From positions 62,553,043-62,617,042 of the forward strand of contig OZ024875.1 in the NCBI GenBank assembly GCA_964017185.1: a stretch of DNA of 64,000 nucleotides, given 5' to 3'. Of this stretch, positions 47,401 through 59,400 are shown piece after piece. A program made the translations under genes and the position numbers. The DNA is from Rugalucina vietnamica. Its lineage: Eukaryota; Mollusca; Bivalvia; Lucinida; Lucinidae. The notes under the pieces are model-generated. The model worked only from the letters and a program-made list of their open reading frames with translations, was not told where the DNA came from and did no database searches. Numbering within the stretch: position 1 is the stretch's first letter; every line of letters begins with the position of its first letter.

Positions 47401-50400
47401 TGGGCAGCATTAAGTGTGGGATAAATGAGTGGCTTTGTTAATCTTGACCTAAAATTTCTACCAACTTCTGTTACTTCAACATTTGTGAGCAGTTTCAATT
47501 TCATGCTCAGTTAACTTGAGCTCGAGAAAATTTTTACAACCTCTGGTCCTGAGGTCTGAGACTAAAATTTATCCTGCTCATAAATATTAAAATGCCTACA
47601 ATTGTTGGCATTTTATCATTTATAAGCAGGATAAAGTACAATCTTTTGTGATCTAATCCTGAAATTTTAATTTATATGGGTTATTTTGTCATTTATGAGC
47701 AGTTTAAATTTCATGCTCAGTTGACTTGAGCATGAAAAAAGTTTTACAATCTCAGGGCCAGCTATAATTACCTTTGAGGACTTGTTTTATCTAGACTAGA
47801 GTCAGTTAGGGATCTGTCTACGAGGAATGATACTTTTCTCTTCACCTTGCTGGGAGTTAGCTGTAATACAGATTAAGAAATGAGCCACCGCATAAGAAAA
47901 ACCTACAAAGTGCATAGGCGAAAACAAAGGCACAGATCAGCTGTGCTGTGCAGTAACTGCACAGCTGGTCAGCGCCATTGTTTTCGCTACACAGATAGTA
48001 CAATCCCACTACTTCCTAAATCCAAAATTTCTAGCTTCTAGCCGATTTCTGTTGGTGCACATGCCAATAAGAGTCAGACCTGATTGGAAACCCAAATTGT
48101 TGGTTTTCCCATGCGAAGGTTCAAATAAAAACTTAACATGTAAAATCTCACAGTAAGAAATAGCCTATTGGTCACAGCAGCAATATAGGTCCCTAGCATG
48201 TCTTAAAACAGAAGCATGGACATGCAAATGGAAGTCAGTGCCTCTAATCCCCATCTCCGGTTGCCCTTACAAGTCTAGCAAGGCTGCAATTGTGGAGCAA
48301 ACTTTCTCGTACAAAAATGTGGCATTCAGCATCAGAAGCAAGACTGTTTGAGCCTCAAACAGATTTCCTCACATATCAGGGCATTACCGTAGTGTTCGTT
48401 TACTCGAACTCTAACTTCCTTACAGCCCAAAATATATGCATAGCTGGACGTTTTTTCCCACAAATGTCCAGAGAGAATCGAAACATTTAACATGTCTGAT
48501 GAAATACCTATATGACAGTATCATTCTTCTTGAATCCTATACATAATATGTAACCGTGAATCTAAAACTGATAAGAAATCTTCACGCTGTAAAAAATAGT
48601 CCTACCTCAGTATCAGACAGCCTATCCTCAGCTTTAGGACTAGGTCTGCGGGCTGAGGGTGATGCTCTCTTGGCAGACCCTGGCCTGGTCATCTGTTCCT
48701 CTCGGTCACGCCGCGACCGAGCCACAGTGGCTGATGGGATTCCAACCTGCGAAGGACCCTTGAAAGGACTATTGGTTGGTCTTCTACCCTCTGCTTGTCT
48801 GTAAATATTGATTTATCTCTAGTTATGATCCATTGGTCTTGAACAACCATGTATTTTTATCTTTTTTATTTATTTTTTCAAACAAAACTGTTTAAAAATC
48901 AGAACCTAACAAGCATCTTTGATGGCTTTCTATGGTTATGGCTTAATGTCCCTATCAACATTTTGTCAGTCATGACAGGACAGAGCCACCAATTTCTGGG
49001 TAGTTATCACTAATATGGGAAGCTAAAAGTATGTGTTGTTGAACGTCACTACACAGCAGAGGAAGGTATACTCTACCACTAAGACACTGTGCTTCATGCC
49101 TCAGTAAGTCAATTCAAAAGGTCAGTTACATTTGAGCCACGTCATGAGAAAACTGGATATTTGCCTATTCTAAATCAAAGGTGCAGATCAGCCGTGCATT
49201 AATTCCTCTTCTTCCTAAATCTGAAATTTCAAGCTTCTTGCCATTTTCTGTAGCTGCACAGGCTGGTTTGTGTCAGACCTCGTCCGAAACCTCGAAGACC
49301 ATTTTTTTCGAATCGCAGCTCATTTTACCAAATACCTTCTTTGCATCTGTGAGTTCTCCAGTGTCTCCAACATGGACTTGGCCCTTGACGGACTGACCCC
49401 GACCGCAGCGCGCGCCATCTCTGCAGTCTCTTCTACCATGTTACGCAGTGTGGTGAATGCATCAACCTGCTCAGCATCACCTGTTTCAATATTTGAGACA
49501 TTTCATGAACAAAACAACAATGTGGTTTTCGAACAGGTTCTGTTACAAACCAAGCAGTACAAGCACAGAAGATGACTGGATGTCTAAAATAGGATTTTAT
49601 CGCATCCAAAGTGGACATATTCTGAATGAAAATTTACTTTGTTGTTAGGGATGTCACCTATGACGTTACATATTCCCGCAAAAGTTAATACACATGGTCA
49701 TAACACTTTTTAGCTCGCCTGCACGAAGTTGCACAGAGCTATTGTTGTCACCTCGGTCGTCCGCGTTTACGTTTACGTGTACGTCCGTGTCACACTTTCG
49801 GTTAAAGTTTTTAGAAGTCTATATCTCTTGAACATGTAGATGTATCAAGTTGATACTTTGCATATTGGTAAATATTGGTCTGAAGTTTTATGCAGTACCA
49901 TCGTGGTCCAACCTGGGTGACCTTGAGGTCAAGGTCACGGACTTAGAAATTTTATGTTAAAGTTTTTCATTAAAGATTTAAGAAGTCTATATCTCTTGAA
50001 CATGTTGATGGATCAAGTTGATACTTTGCATGTTTGAAGATATTGGTCTGAAGTTTTATGGAGTACCATCATGACCCACTCTGGGTGACCGTGAGGTCAA
50101 GGTCACAGATTTAGAATTTTTTTGTTGAAGTTTTTCGTTAAAGTTGTTAGAAGTCTATATCTCTTGAACATGTTGATGGATCAAGTTGATACTTTGCATG
50201 TTTGTAGATATTGGTCTGAAATTTTATGCTTTTACGACCCACCTGAGCGACCTTGAGGTCAAGGTCATGGGTCACAGATTTTGATAAATTTAGTGGCAAA
50301 GCACAAGTCAGGCGAGCTACGCTGTCCTGCGACAGCTCTTATTATTACATAGCGTTATCCACTGGAAAACAGCGACGTCATATGATAACCAGATATATTT

Positions 50401-53400
50401 TGTATTTGACCTTCCACTTTAAGAGGACTACATAACATATAGAATCTTTGCTAAATATATAACCCTCCTTAAATAAAAGCAATATTATTAGAAGTAGTAT
50501 CATTATTTTTTATAATCATAATAATGGTAATGATGAAGACAATTACATGTATAGTTTATTATTGTCATCATAGTTACAATTATTACCTCTGTTCACTCCT
50601 ATCCTCCCTGTATCATCAGTTTTCGTGGGTGGGAGTAGACTCTTGTATCTAGGGTCGTTCTCTAGACGTCTTATAACCTCATCACGGCTACTTCTGTCAC
50701 GAACTATGCCTGTAAATTGGCAAGCAATTAAATAATGTGAATCAATGATTTAATTAAATGTTATTTTGATTACAGGTCAACCTCATTATAACATTATCTT
50801 TGGGGTCCATAGAAACTGACCGTGTTATAAGTTAAACTGTGTTATAATGAGGTTACTAACAATAAACATATAGCAAAACTCAGTTTGGGGCCCATGACAT
50901 GGCTGTCTTATATTATTAAAAACAGCATTATAGTGAGACACCTTATCATGAGGTTGAACTGTACTTCAAATACATGATACAGTACAGAAATTTACAAAAT
51001 AGACAGGATATGACATAATGCCATGGCTTGTACTAGGGTCATTTTCTGTCACATGTTCTGCACTGTCTATATTCTTAAAACAATATTTTATTAAGTGTTT
51101 TTCTACTATAAGGTTCATATATTCTAACCTTAGAATGACTTTGAAAATGTTGTGTGTCCAGAAATGAAAAATTTAAAACAGTAATTGAGCCGTGTCATGA
51201 GAAAACTGGAGTTTTGTCTATGAGAAAACAAAGGCGCAGATCAGCTGTGCAGTAACTGCAAAGCTGATCAGCGCCTTTGTTTTCGCTACACGGATAGTAC
51301 AATTCCTCTGCCTATTTCCAAAATTTCAAGCTTCTAGCCTGCTTCTGTGACATTACAGGCCGGTGTGTGTCAGACCTGGTTGGAAACCCTGAAGACCCAT
51401 TTTGTCATGTCGAGGCTCAATAGTACCTTCTGTTCTTTCAGGGACAGGCTCTGGTGACTTTCTACTGGCAGCTGGAATTTCTGTTCTTGGTCGAGGAGGC
51501 TCCTCTTCCTTAACAAATCAAACAGACACAAAATAAATTGGCTCTTTTAAAATTAAACAATGGTCAATTCGACAAAATAAGCATAGAGCGCCTTTTCTTC
51601 TATAGGTATAACGTTTGATACTGTAAATCCGGAAATTTTCGCGGGAACTTTATTTTCGCTAATATTCGCGAAGTCGTTGCTTCGCGAAAATAAAGTTCTC
51701 GCTAATAAAGAATTACTATAAGCTTTATAGACTGCACGAGTACTCGCTCGCGAATTCAAGAACTCGCTAATAATTCAGAAATCGAAAATTCGCGAAATAA
51801 AAGTCTCGCGAAAATTTCCGATTTTACAGTATCAAATCCAAAATAGCTATTAGTTTCTATGATCTGCTTGGCCCAAAGGGAGGCATCGCAACTGGAGTCT
51901 GCAACGGACGGTTTCAACCCTTGCAAGGGGCCAAGCAGATGTTTTACAGAAAGAACATGTTTGGTAGTTATTAATGCATTAAACGATTATTACATGTTAG
52001 AGTTATGAGAAATTGCCTAGAAATGGCAATAATTCATGCAGGTAACCAGAATGATATTAGATAACAAACATTTAAAAACGCTGTTTTTGGGGAAATATCA
52101 ACATCATCATCAAGTCACACTAGAATTTGTTTTCTATGTGAAAACTGATGTCTCCCCCCTTTCTACGTGCATGTCCAAACTAGAAAAAGTGCCTTGAGAG
52201 GCACGTATACCCCCGGCTGATAGCCATCAAGCCCACTTCCCTACCCCCTACCTAAGCAACCCGGCACATGCTCACCCCTGACATTGAACCTCACATCACC
52301 AACGAAAAACAGTACCCTTATTAAGTACATTTTAGAAACCACCAAGCCCCCCTTCCCTACCCCCTACCTAAACAACCCGGCACATGCTCACCCCTGACAT
52401 TGAACCTCACATCATCAACGAAAGACAGCACCCTCATCAAGTACATGTACATTTTAGAAATAAGCAGTGTAAAGTACTTTACATACAAACATGGGGAAGT
52501 GTAGTTTTAGAATGACATATCTATTTTAGAGCGGTATACAGAGCTGACGTGTATACCCAATCTAGGACATAAGCGCGGACATTGTGGGTCAGGTCCTCAG
52601 TCCTGGATTGAAATGAAATTAGAATGTCATTCTTAAAAAAAAAAAAAAAAAATTAAGATGCTCTAGCCCCACCCCCAGCATGTACCCTAGTGTCATTAGA
52701 AACAAGGCAAACCTTATGGAGTACCTATGGGGCAAGTATGAATGATTTCTTAACATGATAGTAAAATAAAAGCGCTGCAGGCATGCATGATACCCCGCCA
52801 TGCAAATTTAATTTAGCAAAAATGTTTGTCAATAAATTCTCAAGATATAAAAGAGCAGAACAAAATTTTGTCATAAATGAAGGACCATAACTCTGTATAC
52901 ATTAATAAAATTTACCAATCTTTAACCCTAAACCACTACTTCCTGATTTAAACTTTTATTCAAAGTTGGAAAAAAATTGGTTGATAAATGCACAAAACGG
53001 AGGCAGGAAACGAAATTTTAATGTAAATCATGGGCCATAACTGTGTACTTATTTAACGAAATTTATTCATTTTCAATCCCAAACCACTCCTTCCTGATAT
53101 GAACTCCTATACAAAGTTTGAAGAAAATAGGTCAATAAATGCTCAAGATAGAGTCCGGAAACAAAATTTTAACGTAAATCAAGGGCCATAACTCTGTGCT
53201 TATTTGACAAAATTTACCCATCTTCAATCCCAAATCACCCCTTCCTAGTATGAACTCCTATAAAAAGTTTGAAGAAAATCGGTCAATAAATGCTCAAGAT
53301 AGAGCCCAGAAACAAAATTTTAACGTAAATCAAGGGCCATAACTCTGTACTTATTTGACAAAATTTACCCATCTTCAATCCCAGACCACTACTTTTTGGT

Positions 53401-56400
53401 ATGAACTCCTATACAAAGTTTGAAGAAAATTGGTCAATAAATGCTCAAGATAGAGTCCGGAAACAAAATTTTAACGTAAATCAAGGGCCATAACTCTGTA
53501 CTTATTTGACGAAATTTACCCATCTTCAATCTCAGACCACTCCTTCATGGTATGAACTCCTATACAAAGTTTGAAGAAAATCGGTCAATAAATACTCAAG
53601 ATAGAGCCCGGAAACGAAATTTTAACGTAAATCAAGGGCCATAACTCTGTATTTATTTGACGAAATTTACCCATCTTCAATCCCAAACCACTCCTTCCTG
53701 ATATAAACTCCTATACAAAGTTTGAAGAAAATCGGTTGATAAATGCTCAAGATAGAGCCCGGAAATGAAACGCTGACGGACGGACAGACGGACAGACAGA
53801 CGGACGGACGGACACTCAAACGCAAAATTTTTTTGGAGGGTATAACATAATACCCCGCACTTTTTAAGTGGCGGGGTATAAAAAAAATGTACAGAAAATA
53901 CAATTATTAAAGAAGTTCTAGATTTTGACCTCTAGCCCCACCCCCCACACATAGACCCTAGAGTCTGAATCTTACATGGTACCTATGGTCTAAGTATGAA
54001 TGCGTTCTGGCAAGACTTAGTGGATGTCAAGAAAACAGACTTACAGAAAGTTTATCATGGTATATATCATATAAAAATGTGTCCTAGATTTTGACCTCTA
54101 GCCCCACCCCTGGGGACGGTAACCAGGATTTGGTGACATTGAATATGAAAGCAAACCCTAAAGGGTATCTATGAACTATATAAGAATACATTCCTATAAT
54201 TGTTTGTTAAGATATGAACTTAAGAGAAGAAACATAAACATTGTAAACAGCACATTTTAAAGGTGACCTAGATTTTGACCTCCAGCCCCACCCCCGGGCA
54301 TGGACCCTGGGGTCCAAACTCATGGAAACAAAGCAAACCCTATAGGGTACCTATGGTCCAAATATGAATAGTTTCTGACCATTGGTTCATGAGATATACA
54401 CCTCTAGAGAAACTTTAACCAAAACTTTGACATAAATTCTACGAACGTTCCGGAATTACGAACGAAGAAACGAACTAACGAACGAACGAACGAACGAACA
54501 TACGAACGGAAAAGCGAAAACTATATACCCGTCTGCATAAATGCCGGGGGTATAAATATGCAGGCAAGAGTTATAGTTCTTGTGCATCACACATATCCTG
54601 TCATTCTGTTTTATAAGTGTACCAAGTTTCATTGAAATATCTCTTACGGTTTTCAAGTTATAGAGGGGGCACGAAAGTGTTTGGAAAATAATCAAAGGGA
54701 AATAACTCCAAAGATATGAAAGCAAGAGTAATGATTCTTGTGCATCATGCTTTATAAGTGTACCATGTTTCATTGAAAAATCTCTAATGGTTTTTGAGTT
54801 ATAGAGCAGACACGAAATTGAATGAAAAATAATCAAAGGGAAATAACTCCAAGATATGCCAGCAAGAGTTATGGTTCTTTAGCATGACACATCATCTCAT
54901 CGTGCTTTATAAGTGTACCAAGTTTCATTGAAATATTTCTTATGGTTTTCAAGTTATAGAGTGGACATGAAATTGTATGGAAAAATAATCAAAGGGAAAT
55001 AACTCCAAAGATATGAAAGCAAGAGTTATAATTCTTGTGCATGACACATCGTCTCATCATGCTTTATAAGTGTACCAAGTTTCACTGAAATTTCTCTTAC
55101 GGTTTTCAAGTTATAGGGTGGACACGAAATGGAAAATAATCAAAGGGAAATTACTCCAAAGATATGCAAGCAAGAGCACGACACGTAATCTCATCATGGA
55201 AAATAATCAAAGGGAAATAACTCATAAAATACTCAAGCCAGAGTTATGGTTCTTGTGCATGACACATCGTCTGATCATGCTCAATAAGTGTACCAAGTTT
55301 AATTGAAAAATCTTATACGGTTTTCAAGTTATACAGCGGACACGAAATTGTATCGAAAATAATCAAAGGGAAATAACTCATAAAATACTCAAGCCAGAGT
55401 TATGGTTCTTGTGCATGACACATTGTCTGATCATGCTCAATAAGTGTACCAAGTTTAATTGAAAAATCTTATACGGTTTTCAAGTTATACAGCGGACACG
55501 AAATTGTATCGAAAATAATCAAAGGGAAATAACTCCAAAAATACTCAAGCCAGAGTTATGGTTCTTGTGCATGACACATCGTCTCGTCGTGGTCTACAAG
55601 TGTACCAAGTTTCATTGAAAAATCTTTAAGGGTTTTCAAGTTATACAGCGGACACGAAATTGTATCGAAAATAATCGAAGGGAAATAACTCCAAAAATAC
55701 TCAAGCTAGAGTTATGGTTCTTGTGCATGACACATCGTCTCGTCGTGGTTTACAAGTGTACCAAGTTTCATTGAAAAATCTTTAACGGTTTTCAAGTTAT
55801 ACAGCGGACACGAAATTGTATCGAAAATAATCAAAGGGAAATAACTCCAAAAATACTCAAGCCAGAGTTATGGTTCTTGTGCATGACACATCGTCTCATC
55901 GTGGTTTACAAGTGTACCAAGTTTCATTGAAAAATCTTTAACGGTTTTCAAGTTATAGAGCGGACACGATTTATGACGGACAGACAGACGGACGGACAGA
56001 CGCACGGGGAAAAACAATATGTCTCCCGACCCTGTCGGGGGGGAGACATAAATATACATGTAACTAAATATTATATGAGCCACCTCGTGGGAAAACCAAC
56101 AATGTGGTTTCCGACCAGGTCCAACACAAACCGGGCTGTACAGTTACAGAACAGAGCTAGAATCTTGAAATTTCGGATTTAAGAAGAAGAGGAACTGTAC
56201 TATCCGAGAAGCGAAAACAAAGGCGCTGATCTGCGCCTTTGTTTTCGCCTAGGCAGATTGTTGGTTTTCCCATGTAGCGGCTCATATATTATATACATGT
56301 ATTAATAATTTAAATATGACTAAAATGCAAGGTACATGGTTACATCAATTTTGGCACTGGGCCTGATAATTAGCACATATGAATGCAGCATATTAACAAC

Positions 56401-59400
56401 AGGCACTGCTTAATACACACCTTTTGTCTTCATTAATACACACCTGTTAATACAGTGAGACACAGACCACATAATGCAATAATACTAATTTTCAATAAAA
56501 TCTATACTGTGTTTTTGGAGACCATCACAACAGAGATTATCAGATATTATGTGCACCGCCACATCAGAAAACCAACAATCTGCATATGCGAAAATAAAGG
56601 CGCAGACCAGCTTTGCGGTAACCGTGAAGCTGATCTGCGCCTTTGTTTTTGCTATAAGGATAGTACAATTCCTTTCCTTCCTAAATCTGGAATTTTAAGC
56701 ATCCAACGATTTTCTGTAGCTGCACAGGCCAGTTTGTGTCAGACCTATTCGAAAATCCAGATTGTTGGTTTTCCCAAGTGTAAGCTCAATTATTTTACAT
56801 GAGTGCCCACAGAGTAAGCCCAGAACAAGTTTTCTTGTGAAATGACAAAGTTGTCAACCCACCTGTGGTCTAGGCTTGGATTGATGTTCTTTCAACCTCT
56901 GTTCAAAAAGCTCACTCTCTCGGATCAGGTCAGCTGTGGTGTCTCGGGCTCCTTAAAAATATTAAACTTGTATTAAACCAACTGAGCCGCGCCATGAGAA
57001 AAACAGATTTTTGCCTATGTAAAAATAATGCAAAAAATGGGAAACTGATCAGCGCCTTTGTTTTCACTACACGGATAGTACAATTCCTCTAAACTTTAAA
57101 TGAAGTGAATGACACTTGAATGAGCTCTAAACAATCTTTACCTTTGGTTGGAGAGGGCTGTGGTTCAACATCAGTACGATCTCTGGCGGCTGACGAGTCT
57201 ATTACAGCTGGCATTCTCTTAGAAGGACTCACTCTGGAAACAAATCAATTATTTACTGAAATTCAGAATTTTAGCTTTCACCAACTGATGAAAAACATTA
57301 GGCTGTTTTAATGTCTGTGAAGATGGAAGGGATTCTGGTAGACATTAAAACAACTGTTTTTCATCATTCAGTGAAAGCTAAAAATCTGAATTTCAATAAT
57401 TATATTTACATTTTATATTATAAATCAAGTACCAGATTTTTATTTTCACATATTGTCGCTAATTTTCAGCTATCTGTGTAGCGAAAAATAAAAGCGCTGA
57501 TCAGCTTTGCAGTTACCGCGAAGCTGATCTGTGTCTTTGTTTTCGCATATGCAAATTGTTGGTTTTCTGATGCGGTGGCTCAGTTTAAAATGGGCTTGAC
57601 TGCAATCTAAATTGTCTTGCAACAAGGCACATATTAATATCTTACTCTTCCCAGACAGCAGCAGGGCCTCCTTTCTTTATCGCCTCGGCCTCCTGCATCA
57701 GTCTCTCTTTACGCAGCTCTGACTCCAGTATTCTGTCTATAGTGTCTGGTGTGAGAGCATCAGGATCTTCTAATGTCTGGTCATGGTCGTCTGTAAAACA
57801 ATGTGATGGTTCACCTCACTCGGTCACTGAGAGCAATACAGTTCAACCTCATTATAATGAGCATCACTACAGTGTGGTTTTCAATATAACACTGCCATGT
57901 AATGGACCCCAAAATGATAATTTTGCTATATTTCTCTTGTAAATCACTCCATTATAACATGGTTTCACTTATTACACGGTCTGTTTTCAGGGACCTCAAA
58001 GATAGCATTATAATGAGATTGATCTGTATAGAATGGAATTGTGTTTAATTTTTATTTTTAGGAATGTGTGATGACTGTTTCTTCTTAATTCCTAAGTTTA
58101 TGTTCTAAGTTATACATGCACATGATACAATAAACAATTTAGAGACAAATCATGGCCTATTCTGCAACATGGAAATCAGTTGATCTACACCCGTTTTTGG
58201 TTCAAGTATTTTCAGCTATCCACAGCAATGTTTTTCTAATGTATACTTTTATATTACATTTGTTTTCTATGCATTAACATCTGCTGAAACCCCGAGTCTG
58301 AAAGGCGAGGGTTTCAGCCTTCCCGAGGGGCCCAGCAGATGTTAATGCATCAGAAACAACATGTTTGGTTGTTATAATTGCATAATACAACTAATCCATG
58401 CAAAAATTTGGAGAAGTTGTATAGATTTTGCAAAAATTCATTAACATAAAATGGCACTGAGAATGATGTTAGTGAACAAAAAGTGTTTTAAAAATGCTAC
58501 CTTTGGGGCAGACGTCACCATGACGTCACAATATAATGTTAAATCAAATGCAAGTTACGCGATGACGTCAATGTTTTGGAGAGGCCAGGTAAATAGCATA
58601 AATAAGAGCAGTGTATTAAGAGCATGTGCTTACAAGAATTGCCTCATTAATACACAGCTTTCTCTTACTTAATAGACACCTGTTAATAAACTTATCTCGT
58701 GTGGCACGGGTATTTATGCAATAATTCAATTTAACAACAATAAATTCTAATTTCTAATGACTATAAAACACACACCAAAATACTGCGGATTAATAAGATT
58801 TTCAACTATTTACTAATTTAGCTAATAAAACCCACCTTCATTATCCGTTGAAGCATCACTATCTATCTTGTTCAACATATACTCTAGGAGGCCCGAGAAT
58901 ATCTCTGTCAGATTCAGTATAGCCTCTCTGCTGCCATCTATAATGTCGGCACCAGAAATGTGGGTCAGTGATGTGTGCAGGACGTCGCCGGCCAGGGAGT
59001 CTATTACCAGTTGACAGTTGTGTATCTCATCCTCCCTGGTCTTAGCATCTCGAACAATACCTGAGGAAATAAAATACTCAATCATCACTTTGTTATTATG
59101 ACTATGCAATATACTATAAAACTTTGACACCTTTTAAGTTAACAGTTGTACTTTTCTTCTCATTTCTATTTTCATTATAGATTTTTTTTATGTGCTACTT
59201 CACAAAATATACAGTGTATTCATGTACAATGAATTAGCAAATGACACCTTGAAAAGAAAAAGAAATCGAAAGACACAGCAACAAAAAATAAATGAAAATG
59301 TACCTGGTAGTTGCTCTCCACACAGTCCTTCAAACAATGTAACAAACACACTGGCCCCAATGTCAGCTACTGTCTTCAGTCGACTCGTCACACGGAGTTG

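Larger units (their letters stand above)
52119..56052 (+). repeat. Pearl/HINE array split by a nested element (outer element)
   Basis: The left 60 bp (52119-52178, actagaatttgttttctatg) are followed, after a 2376-bp insertion, by the rest (54555-56052): ~155-bp monomers, cagacagacgg tract and the tatgtctcccgaccctgtcg hairpin. It is the same family as the array at 13877-15230, with long near-identical stretches. Confidence 0.85.
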
